In this document: positions 52,203 to 59,499 of the stretch, one piece after another | How positions within the stretch are numbered: position 1 is the first letter of the stretch | Layout: the number at the start of each line of letters is the position of its first letter | Assembly (NCBI GenBank): GCA_036502005.1 | Contig: DASXZH010000002.1 | Location: forward strand, 130,928-194,927 | Length of the DNA: 64,000 bases | Reading direction: 5' to 3' | Origin: DASXZH01 sp036502005 | GTDB lineage: Bacteria; Armatimonadota; Fimbriimonadia; Fimbriimonadales; Fimbriimonadaceae | Translations under genes and position numbers: made by a program | The notes under the pieces: model-generated | Seen by the model: only the letters and a program-made list of their open reading frames with translations | Told to the model about the DNA's origin: nothing | Databases searched by the model: none

Positions 52203-53231
52203 ATGTCCAAGAACTTCACAAGGGACATCGGCATCGACCTTGGCACAGCCAACACCCTTGTGCATGTAGCCGGAAAGGGCGTGATGCTGCGCGAGCCCAG
52301 CGTAGTTTGCGTGAGCAAAGAGAACGGCGAAATCCTAGCAGTCGGCAATGAAGCCAAGCAGATGCTGGGCCGAACGCCGGGCGATGTCAGCGCGATCAGA
52401 CCCCTGCGCCACGGCGTGATCGCTGATTACGACCAAACCCGAGCCATGCTTCACCGCTTTATTGGCAAGGTTAGCCGTAGGCCAGTTTTTAGACAGACCG
52501 TCGTTGTTGGAATCCCCAGCGGCGTCACCGAGGTTGAAAAACGCGCCGTTCTAGAAGCCACCAAACAAGCGGGCGCCACCAAGGCTTATGTAATCGAAGA
52601 AGCGATGGCCGCCGCCATTGGAGCCGGCTTGCCCATTCACGATGCGATGGGAACCATCATCGTGGACATCGGCGGAGGCACAACGGAGATCGCCGTGATC
52701 TCGATGTCTCGCATTGTTCATTCCAACACCCTGCGCATTGCCGGAGATGAACTCGATGAGGCCATCGTTGGGTTCATTCGCCGCGTTTACAACCTGGCCA
52801 TTGGTGACCGAACGGCCGAGATCGTAAAACTAACAATCGGCAGCGCCTATCCGCTCGACCAAGAAGTGAGCATGGAAGTAAAGGGTCGAGACCTGCTTAC
52901 CGGCCTTCCCAAAATGGTCGTGATCACCAGCGACGATATTCGCGTCGCCATTTCCGAGCCCGTAAGCCAGATAGTGGAAGCGATCAAACTCACGTTAGAA
53001 GCCACCCCGCCTGAGCTTGCCTCCGACTGCATGAGCAACGGAATCGTCCTTGCCGGCGGCGGCGCTTTGATCCCCGGTTTGGACCGAGTTATCGCCAATG
53101 AGACCGAAATTCCGGTATATGTTGCGAGGGACCCGCTCACCTGCGTCGTTGTTGGCACAGGGAAAGTAGTGGAGGCGATTCACCGCAGTCGCCGCGTTCG
53201 CAAAATGCTGGAGAGATCATCAAGGACCTGA
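52203..53231 (+). CDS. mreB: Rod-shape protein MreB
   Basis: 342 residues from ATG 52203 (MSKNFTRDIGIDLGTANT). ATG 52167 would add 12 residues and overlap remA by 11 nt. Actin fold: phosphate-1 DIGIDLGTANTLV, connect-1 and GVITDYDQT-like GVIADYDQT, phosphate-2 TIIVDIGGGTTEIAV, adenosine motif GIVLAGGGALIPGLD. Forms membrane-associated filaments that guide lateral wall synthesis. The stop overlaps the presumed CTG start of mreC. Confidence 0.95.
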   Translation: MSKNFTRDIGIDLGTANTLVHVAGKGVMLREPSVVCVSKENGEILAVGNEAKQMLGRTPGDVSAIRPLRHGVIADYDQTRAMLHRFIGKVSRRPVFRQTVVVGIPSGVTEVEKRAVLEATKQAGATKAYVIEEAMAAAIGAGLPIHDAMGTIIVDIGGGTTEIAVISMSRIVHSNTLRIAGDELDEAIVGFIRRVYNLAIGDRTAEIVKLTIGSAYPLDQEVSMEVKGRDLLTGLPKMVVITSDDIRVAISEPVSQIVEAIKLTLEATPPELASDCMSNGIVLAGGGALIPGLDRVIANETEIPVYVARDPLTCVVVGTGKVVEAIHRSRRVRKMLERSSRT

Positions 53232-54034
53232 ACGAGAAAGGCAAAAAAGACTGGCTGGTTCTCTTCGCCTTTGTTGTTGCCGCCGCTCTGCTCGGCCAGT
53301 GGCAAACCAATTCTCGGCTATCTGGCAAGAGCTTTCCCGTGACCATCGTCGCCCACTGGATCGTGAACGCCCCCGCCGATGGAATAAGCAGCTTCATCGC
53401 TGGCAGCGGTGACTTCTTTAACGGTGTTTTTCATTCGGGACAGCTATCTGCCGAGAACCGCCGGCTAAGATCCATTGCAAACGCAGAAGCCCTCTACAAC
53501 ACGCGCCTAACCGAGTTGCAGGAGCAAATCGACAGTCTTGAGAAGCTCGAAAAGATCCCTCCCGTCGCTGGTAAGAAGAAAATTGCCGCCCGAGTCATCG
53601 GCATCTTCCCGGATGAGTATCGGGTGAGCCTAAGCGTAGGAGCAGATGAAGGGGTGATGGCAGGCGTTCCCGTAATCGCCCCTGACGGCTTGCTGGGCGT
53701 GATTTCCACGGTAGAGAAACATTCCAGCCAGGCAACCCTAATTTGGGCGCCCCTGCCTTTTAAAATCGGGGCCATAGTGGCCGATAAGCCGCAATCGGCG
53801 GGGTTGATCCATGGCGATTCATGGGAGCATCTAACCCTCGATCTCAGCATCAATGCCCCGATTAAAGCGGGCGATTTAGTGACCACCTCAGGCTTTTCGG
53901 AAAAAATCCCCCGTGGTATCCCAATCGGGATAGTAAGCGCCGTCGTGCAGGACCAGGATTTCGGCACCGAAAGAGCCCAGATCCTGCCAAAAGTCGACCT
54001 CGGGAACGTTCAAGAGGTTTTCGTCCTGCGATGA
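53228..54034 (+). CDS. mreC: Rod-shape protein MreC, non-ATG start
   Basis: 268 residues if read from CTG 53228 (overlapping the mreB stop as CTGA). The first ATG/GTG/TTG in frame is GTG 53339, which would remove the essential membrane helix DWLVLFAFVVAAALLGQW; GGAGAG at 53210-53215 supports an upstream start. After the helix come a coiled coil (RRLRSIANAEALYNTRLTELQEQIDSLEKLE) and the beta-rich C-terminal half (ARVIGIFPDEYRVSLSVGADEGV, VIAPDGLLGVISTVEKHSSQATLIW). Links MreB to the periplasmic wall machinery. Overlaps mreD by 4 nt. Confidence 0.88.
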   Translation: MNEKGKKDWLVLFAFVVAAALLGQWQTNSRLSGKSFPVTIVAHWIVNAPADGISSFIAGSGDFFNGVFHSGQLSAENRRLRSIANAEALYNTRLTELQEQIDSLEKLEKIPPVAGKKKIAARVIGIFPDEYRVSLSVGADEGVMAGVPVIAPDGLLGVISTVEKHSSQATLIWAPLPFKIGAIVADKPQSAGLIHGDSWEHLTLDLSINAPIKAGDLVTTSGFSEKIPRGIPIGIVSAVVQDQDFGTERAQILPKVDLGNVQEVFVLR

Positions 54035-54522
54035 ACCAAGGCAGACTCTGGATGGTTTCGGTTTTTGGCCTCTGGATCGCGGCCATTTTGCAGCAGGCCG
54101 TTTCCCCTCACCTAAGCCTTTGGGGCGCCAAGCCGGACTTCATTCTGATCTTGGTTGCGCCCTTTTCTTTATTCGTGCCTCGCAAGGGCGGATCGGCTCT
54201 AGGCTTTGCCGGCGGGGTGTTGCAGGGGGCTATTGCCGGGGCCAACTTGGCGCCGATCGCGATTAGCAGAGCGGTAGCCGGATTCGTCGGCTCTTGGTCG
54301 AGAAAGATCGAATTGGAGCGGAATTTCATCGTCGTTTCGGCCACCACCTTTGTCGTTTCGTTAATTGCCGGGCTTGTTTGGATGTTTATCGCCGCGCCAC
54401 CGGGAGTCGCGGTCTATTTGGGGGATACAATAGGGTCTGCAATGTACAACGGAGTCCTTGCGATCCCTGTTTACATGCTCCTGGAACGGGTGCTTAACAC
54501 GCGGTCGCGTTCCGGGCTATAG
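54031..54522 (+). CDS. mreD: Rod-shape protein MreD
   Basis: 163 residues, about five hydrophobic segments (WMVSVFGLWIAAILQQAV; DFILILVAPFSLFV; ALGFAGGVLQGAIAG; FIVVSATTFVVSLIAGLVWMFI; YNGVLAIPVYMLLERV). KPDFILILVAPFSLF and GFAGGVLQGA match the family. Integral membrane partner of MreC. Coupled to mreC by ATGA overlap and followed 14 nt later by the glutamate dehydrogenase gene. Confidence 0.9.
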   Translation: MNQGRLWMVSVFGLWIAAILQQAVSPHLSLWGAKPDFILILVAPFSLFVPRKGGSALGFAGGVLQGAIAGANLAPIAISRAVAGFVGSWSRKIELERNFIVVSATTFVVSLIAGLVWMFIAAPPGVAVYLGDTIGSAMYNGVLAIPVYMLLERVLNTRSRSGL

Positions 54523-54536
54523 GCATTGTAAAAAGC

Positions 54537-55790
54537 ATGAGTCAACACATAAACACCCTGGACATGGCGAGAGAGCAACTTGCCGTAGCCGCAAATTATC
54601 TTAATCTCGACGAAGGCCTTCACGCCGTTCTCGCTCAACCCAAAAGACAGCTTATAGTTCACTTCCCCGTTGTTTTTGATAACGGCGAAGTCGCTGTTTT
54701 CCAGGGGTATCGCGTGCAGCACAACTCCAGCCGCGGTCCCACCAAGGGCGGAATTCGTTACCATCCGGACGTCGATCTGGATGAAACGACGGCCCTCGCC
54801 ATGTGGATGACCTGGAAATGCGCGGTGGCCAACATCCCTTATGGCGGCGCAAAAGGCTCCGTAAAGGTTGATACCAAGATGCTTTCCAAGCGCGAACTGG
54901 AAAAGCTCACCCGCCGGTTTGTAACCGAGATTAACATCATTTTAGGAGAAAGGAGCGACGTTCCGGCTCCCGATATCGGAACCAATGCGCAGGTAATGGC
55001 CTGGATCATGGACACGCTCTCCATGCAAGCGGGTTACACCGTGCCTGGCGTCGTTACCGGAAAGCCGGTTGAACTTGGCGGATCGGAGGGCCGAACGGAG
55101 GCCACCGGCCGCGGCGTCATCGTAAGCGCTGAAGAAGCGGCCAAGGTGATCAACATGAACCTGGGCGGGGCCAAGGTTGTCGTTCAAGGCTTCGGAAACG
55201 TCGGCGCCATAGCCGCCCGGATCGCGGAAGAGAATGGCGCGGTAGTGGTCGGCATCAGCGATGCCCGCGGCGGAATTTATAACCCCAAAGGCTTGCCCAT
55301 TAAGGAGCTAGAGCGGCGTTACGCGGGCCGAGAAGGCGGCATTCGGGAGTATAAGGATGCGGAGCCGGTCAGCAACTCGGAACTCCTAGAACTCGATTGC
55401 GATGTCTTGATCCCAGCTGCTATCGCAGCCCAAATCACTGAGGAAAACGCGGGCCGCATTAAGGCGAAGCTGATTGTGGAAGGCGCAAACGGGCCAACCA
55501 CTCCTGGTGCGGATCACATCTTTTCGGATAAAGGCGTCATGGTCGTCCCCGACATTTTGGCGAACGCCGGTGGTGTGATTGTGAGTTACTTCGAATGGGT
55601 GCAAGACCTGCAGAACTTCTTCTGGGAAGAGCTGGAAGTTAACGCAAAGCTAACCAAAATCATGCGGAACTCGTTTGCCCACGTGGAAAACACCATGCGA
55701 CAACACAAAACCGACATGCGAACGGCGGCTTACATCATCGGCGTTAAGCGAGTCGCGGAAGCGACGATCACACGCGGAATCTATCCGTAA
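54537..55790 (+). CDS. gdhA: Glutamate dehydrogenase (Glu/Leu/Phe/Val family)
   Basis: 417 residues, length of the hexameric NAD/NADP enzymes. GPTKGGIRYHPDVDLDE, MTWKCAVANIPYGGAKGSVKVD with the catalytic Lys, VPAPDIGTNAQVMAWIMDT with the catalytic Asp, and TGRGVIVSAEEAAK in the N-terminal domain; GFGNVGAIAARIAEENGA is the Rossmann loop. Interconverts glutamate with 2-oxoglutarate and ammonia. Cofactor choice not clear; glutamate is the most likely substrate. It follows mreD by 14 nt and may be cotranscribed. Confidence 0.93.
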   Translation: MSQHINTLDMAREQLAVAANYLNLDEGLHAVLAQPKRQLIVHFPVVFDNGEVAVFQGYRVQHNSSRGPTKGGIRYHPDVDLDETTALAMWMTWKCAVANIPYGGAKGSVKVDTKMLSKRELEKLTRRFVTEINIILGERSDVPAPDIGTNAQVMAWIMDTLSMQAGYTVPGVVTGKPVELGGSEGRTEATGRGVIVSAEEAAKVINMNLGGAKVVVQGFGNVGAIAARIAEENGAVVVGISDARGGIYNPKGLPIKELERRYAGREGGIREYKDAEPVSNSELLELDCDVLIPAAIAAQITEENAGRIKAKLIVEGANGPTTPGADHIFSDKGVMVVPDILANAGGVIVSYFEWVQDLQNFFWEELEVNAKLTKIMRNSFAHVENTMRQHKTDMRTAAYIIGVKRVAEATITRGIYP

Positions 55791-55821
55791 ACAGCGCAGT
55801 TAGGAAGGCGAAATCGGGAAC

Positions 55822-55863
55822 TACACCAGAGGTGTAACCTCTTCTCGCTTTCCGGCATATAAT
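55822..55863 (+). promoter_or_regulatory. Promoter of the radical SAM/Lgt-like operon with two overlapping palindromes
   Basis: Perfect TATAAT at 55858-55863, 9 nt before ATG 55873, implying a leaderless transcript. Upstream, TACACC-aga-GGTGTA (55822-55836) and AGAGGT-gta-ACCTCT (55828-55842) overlap each other and cover the -35 position, where no TTGACA-like box is seen. An operator for a dimeric regulator is likely. Confidence 0.65.
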
Positions 55864-55872
55864 GTTTAACAC

Positions 55873-57429
55873 ATGGCCGCCGGTCTCGCCCCACGCCCCT
55901 ACCTAATTGAGGAATACACGCGAACGGTGTGCCCCCACTGCTTCGCCACCGCGCCAAAGCCCTCTTCCGATCCGCGCACTTTTGTGGACGGCATGCTCGT
56001 CAGCCACGATAATTCGGTTTGGATGCGGCGGTTTTGCCCGGTCCACGGCGAAACGGAAAGCCTTTACGAGGAAGACCTTGCCCTGTGGAAAGCCAGGTCC
56101 GGTTGGGTAACGCCAACCTTAAAGATCACGCCGGATAGAGCGGGCAACTTCGCCGGATTCCCAGAGGGCTACCGCGAAGGGCTTCCCGCATCCCACGGCC
56201 AGCACACCTGCATTCTGCTCTTGAATGTAACCGAGCATTGCAACTACAAGTGCTCGACTTGTTACGCGAGTGCCTTAGCGCCGGGAACGGCGCTTCACAG
56301 CGACTCTTTGCCGAGTTTGGACGATATAGAAAACACCGTAACCACTGTGATCGCACGGGAGAATGGCAAGCTTGGAGTGCTTATGATTTCCGGCGGCGAA
56401 CCGACGGTTCGCGCGGATTTTGAAGAGCTTCTGTGCCGGGTGATGGACCTGAACATCACTCGGGTGATGATCAACACCAACGGCCGCCGAATCGCCAAAG
56501 ACGATTCGCTTCTCGCTTTTATGCAGAAGCACCGCGACCGGATCGAGGTGTATCTGCAGTTTGATGGCTTCCGTCCCTCCACATACGAGGCTCTGCGCAG
56601 CGAGGATGTGGCCAACGAGAAGCTAACCGCCTTGAACCGACTAAACCAAGCCGGGATCTACACCACCCTCGTTATGACCGTGAACCGGGGCATCAACGAG
56701 GATGAAGTCGGCCAAGTGATAACCCATGGCTTAGGCATTCCAAAATGTGCGGGGGTGGCCATTCAACCAATGTTCGGCTCTGGCCGAGTAATGCCCTTCA
56801 ATCCCATGAACCGCGTCACCCCAACCGGGATTTTGTCCAAATTGGCTGAGCAAACAAACGGCTTGGTAACTGCGGAAGACTTTATTCCGTTGCCGTGCTC
56901 TCACCGCGATTGCTGCGACATCACCTATTTTTTGAGGAGCAGCAAAGGTGAATGGCGGTCGCTGCCCAAACTCATCGGCCGCGAGGAGCTTAAGAATTGG
57001 ATCCACCTGGTTAGCAACACGATCAGCTTCGAAAACGCCTCCGATGCCGTAAAGCAGATGCTGAAATCTGGCGTTTTGCAGCGCGTTTTCTCCGAGCAGC
57101 AGAAAACAAGCGCCTTGGCCCTCGCCAGCGACATGCTTCGCATGTGCGACTGTGCCCCAGGAGTCATGGATCTGCTCGGTGGCATGTGGGCAAAAGTTCG
57201 CGGCGACAAGAGTGGAATTGACAAGGTTGCCGAGAGCACCTTCCGCATCACCGCCAAGATGTTTATGGATGCCCACACCTTTCACGAGGCTCGCGTTCGT
57301 CAATGCTGTGTGCACACCGGTACGTTCGAAGAAGATCCGCGCAGGCATTCGTTTTGCTGGCGTTGGATGTTTCCTGATGCCAGCGATTTTCCCACTAGGA
57401 ATCTAACCCAATTGGAGCAGAAGGCATGA
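55873..57429 (+). CDS. Radical SAM enzyme of the tetraether-lipid-synthase (Tes)-like family
   Basis: 518 residues. The N-terminal zinc-ribbon-like part has TVCPHCFA and RFCPVHGETESLY, the CPxC...CPxHG pattern of the Tes/MJ0619 group. The radical SAM site is VTEHCNYKCSTCYA (Cys at about 123, 127, 130), followed by LMISGGEPTVR and MINTNGRRIA. The C-terminal half is Cys-rich (LPCSHRDCCDITYFL, CDCAPG, RQCCVHTG, FCWRWMF), again typical, and binds further clusters. Archaeal Tes joins lipid tails by carbon-carbon bond formation between sp3 carbons. The stop overlaps the Lgt-like gene (ATGA), which supports a lipid substrate. Substrate not proven; a peptide-modifying role is an alternative. Confidence 0.85.
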   Translation: MAAGLAPRPYLIEEYTRTVCPHCFATAPKPSSDPRTFVDGMLVSHDNSVWMRRFCPVHGETESLYEEDLALWKARSGWVTPTLKITPDRAGNFAGFPEGYREGLPASHGQHTCILLLNVTEHCNYKCSTCYASALAPGTALHSDSLPSLDDIENTVTTVIARENGKLGVLMISGGEPTVRADFEELLCRVMDLNITRVMINTNGRRIAKDDSLLAFMQKHRDRIEVYLQFDGFRPSTYEALRSEDVANEKLTALNRLNQAGIYTTLVMTVNRGINEDEVGQVITHGLGIPKCAGVAIQPMFGSGRVMPFNPMNRVTPTGILSKLAEQTNGLVTAEDFIPLPCSHRDCCDITYFLRSSKGEWRSLPKLIGREELKNWIHLVSNTISFENASDAVKQMLKSGVLQRVFSEQQKTSALALASDMLRMCDCAPGVMDLLGGMWAKVRGDKSGIDKVAESTFRITAKMFMDAHTFHEARVRQCCVHTGTFEEDPRRHSFCWRWMFPDASDFPTRNLTQLEQKA

Positions 57430-58136
57430 CTCTCGGCGAGGTCATCACCGGCCTCGGCTATCTAACTGGGATCCTAGTGTTCCTCTGGGCTGCCCGAGAA
57501 CGTAAACTGCTGACCCAGGGCATGCTGCGAGTGAGCGGGATCGCGCTATTTGCCGGCGTTCTGGGGGCAAAGCTTTGTGAATACGTTTTTGAAGGCTGGC
57601 CCTTCAGACTGGCTCCCATTTCAATTCTAGACCCCGAAAATGGCGGCAAGGCGCTTGTTGGCGGGGTGCTGATCGGCTGGTTGGCAGCCGTTATCGCCAA
57701 AAAGCGGATGGGGATCAGGCGGTCTACGGGCGATCTTTTTGCTTTGGCATTGCCGGCAGGCGAGGCAGTAGGGCGAATTGGCTGCTTTTACAACGGCTGC
57801 TGTTACGGGACGGTTACCACTTCTTCGATTGCCGTGTATCAGCACGGCGCCTGGCGGCACCCTTCTCAGCTCTATTCTTCATTTGTGGCCCTGCTTGTTT
57901 TTTTGGTTTTGCTCTTCTTACGCAACCGCATGCCTAAGGAAGGCGACCTGTTTAAGTTGTACCTCTTGCTCTTTGGGTTGACCCGATTTGGGCTCGAGTT
58001 TGTCCGCGAGCGGCCACTTATGCTGGGCTCACTTTCGGCCATGCAGATTGTTTGTATTGATCTATTTTTCGCCGGTTTGGTCGCTCTTCTTTATCCCCGG
58101 TTCAAGCGGAAACAGGTAAATGCGAGGGCAGCATAG
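57426..58136 (+). CDS. Lgt-like membrane protein (prolipoprotein diacylglyceryl transferase family)
   Basis: 236 residues, about seven hydrophobic segments. Family signatures: GGVLIGWLAAVIAKKRMG, ALPAGEAVGRIGCFYNGCCYG with the conserved Arg/Asn, HPSQLYSSFVALLVFLVLLFLR, and TRFGLEFVRERP with the second key Arg. Genuine Lgt moves diacylglycerol from phosphatidylglycerol to the lipobox Cys. This gene is short and sits in a Tes-like operon, so it may be a paralog acting on another lipid acceptor. I do not name it lgt because I cannot exclude a second copy elsewhere. Confidence 0.85.
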   Translation: MTLGEVITGLGYLTGILVFLWAARERKLLTQGMLRVSGIALFAGVLGAKLCEYVFEGWPFRLAPISILDPENGGKALVGGVLIGWLAAVIAKKRMGIRRSTGDLFALALPAGEAVGRIGCFYNGCCYGTVTTSSIAVYQHGAWRHPSQLYSSFVALLVFLVLLFLRNRMPKEGDLFKLYLLLFGLTRFGLEFVRERPLMLGSLSAMQIVCIDLFFAGLVALLYPRFKRKQVNARAA

Positions 58137-58204
58137 AAATCCCTCCTCAAGGGCCTCCCGCGCCTTATTACCGCGATAAGCAGTGCCCAAACTGTCGCTC
58201 GCTG

Positions 58205-58438
58205 GTGAACTCGGCAACCCAAGTGTGCCCAAACTGCGGCTTCGTATTTAGGCAGCAGATGACCGGTTGGGATGTGCTCGCGATCGTCCTCTTTGTCATC
58301 ATCGGCCTGCCAGCCGCCCTGCTCGCCGCTTGCGCGGTTCTTATGGCTGGTACAAGTCCGAGCTTCTTGATTCTGGCCTTCGTAGCCGGAGCAGTTTTCT
58401 TCGCACTCCTTTGGGCCGCTTTTCTTAGGAAGAAGTAA
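58205..58438 (+). CDS. Zinc-ribbon membrane protein
   Basis: 77 residues from GTG 58205, with two hydrophobic segments (VLAIVLFVIIGLPAALLAACAVLMA; FLILAFVAGAVFFALLWAAFL). The conserved part is a double zinc ribbon, CPNC...CPNCG. The first CPNC (KQCPNCRSL) lies upstream of this GTG in the same open frame, so the true protein must begin earlier, probably near 58139, where only ATA or ATC codons are available. It directly follows the Lgt-like gene and may belong to the same unit. Confidence 0.7.
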   Translation: MNSATQVCPNCGFVFRQQMTGWDVLAIVLFVIIGLPAALLAACAVLMAGTSPSFLILAFVAGAVFFALLWAAFLRKK

Positions 58439-58557
58439 CAGATTAGACCTTTTTCTTCGTCGGCGAGAAACATGGTGGCCGAGGCTATCGCAATAAAACG
58501 AAAGTGTTCTTCATGTTCGGATTGTAACATGCTGCGAAAAAAAGAACAGAATGAGCT

Positions 58558-58887
58558 ATGAACTCTGGCTTTACCGGACTCGAAGCTTCTAAAGTCCCCT
58601 TGAAAACTCCCGCCCAGAAACTGGAATCGACGGCCTTTACTTTCTGTAAAGTGGCTACAGTGGCTTTGTTTGCCGGACGCTACACATTGCCGGTTGCCGG
58701 ACTGCTCTCGGCTGGTTTGTATGTTGCTGCTTATATTAAGGGTCAGCGGGAAAGCCGCTGCATTTTGAAATGGCCGCTTCTGATCGCTTCGTTTTGGATA
58801 TTGGTGAGTGCGGTCTGGCTGTTCTGCTATTTGGAGCCGCAGGTGTTGGCAAGGGCCTTTCCATTCTTGCATTTTGCGGGCGGCTAA
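58558..58887 (+). CDS. Small membrane protein, unknown
   Basis: 109 residues, three hydrophobic segments (CKVATVALFAGRYTLPVAGLLSAGLYVAAYI; PLLIASFWILVSAVWLFCYL). No family recognised. GAG 4 nt before the ATG is the only ribosome-site hint. Lies 119 nt after the zinc-ribbon gene. The antisense frame 58168-58899 is longer but shows no protein-like composition. Confidence 0.65.
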   Translation: MNSGFTGLEASKVPLKTPAQKLESTAFTFCKVATVALFAGRYTLPVAGLLSAGLYVAAYIKGQRESRCILKWPLLIASFWILVSAVWLFCYLEPQVLARAFPFLHFAGG

Positions 58888-59029
58888 TTGGGCGAACAAA
58901 CACTCGGATCCCCATAGTCCAACTAGGAGATCGGGGAGTCCTTCGTGGAAACCTTCGACTACCTGGCGGTAACAACCGATGTTTCACAGTACACTATCTA
59001 GATTTGGCCATGACCAGCCACTATTTGTT

Positions 59030-59446
59030 ATGGTGAAGTTCCTGAAGGCGACTCTACTGGCCAGCGTTAGTCTCTTTGTTCTCTCTGGATGCGCGGGCCT
59101 AGTCGCGCCGTTTATCAACAATCCCTATGCTGGAACTTACGATGGAACGTTTCTCACAAGCACAGGCTTAACTGGACCTGCATCGGTTTCCCTAACTAAC
59201 ATTGGGCATGTGTTCGGTACATTAACGAACACGGCGACGAATACTACGGGGCAACTGACCGGAACGGTGGATACACACTTGGTATTTAACGGAACGGTGG
59301 CGTTCGGGACGACTTCGGAAAACGTGAGCGGCACCTTCACATCCAACGCGGGCCAGATCACGGGAACGCTCAATGGCCCGAACGGTTATACGTTCGCATT
59401 GGACGTGAACCAACAGAAGGTTTCTGGCAGTTCGCGAAAACAATGA
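59030..59446 (+). CDS. Lipoprotein with Gly/Thr-rich beta-type body
   Basis: 138 residues from ATG 59030 (MVKFLKATLLASVSLFVLSGC), giving a clean lipoprotein signal with lipobox VLSGC; the frame extends upstream to 58979 but that would spoil the signal peptide. The mature part is small and Thr/Asn/Gly-rich (TGQLTGTV, VSGTFTSNAGQITGTLNG), a typical outer-surface beta fold. No named family. Confidence 0.75.
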   Translation: MVKFLKATLLASVSLFVLSGCAGLVAPFINNPYAGTYDGTFLTSTGLTGPASVSLTNIGHVFGTLTNTATNTTGQLTGTVDTHLVFNGTVAFGTTSENVSGTFTSNAGQITGTLNGPNGYTFALDVNQQKVSGSSRKQ

Positions 59447-59499
59447 TCGGCATCGAATAAACTCCCTGTATCGTCGACACTAACCCAATCGCCGCTCAA

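Noticed and set aside
56731..57348. 205-codon minus-strand frame opposite the radical SAM gene
   Set aside because: Antisense to conserved Cys motifs; no independent support.
58168..58899. 243-codon minus-strand frame over two small plus-strand genes
   Set aside because: Plus-strand frames show a zinc ribbon and clean transmembrane helices; the antisense frame shows no coherent domain.
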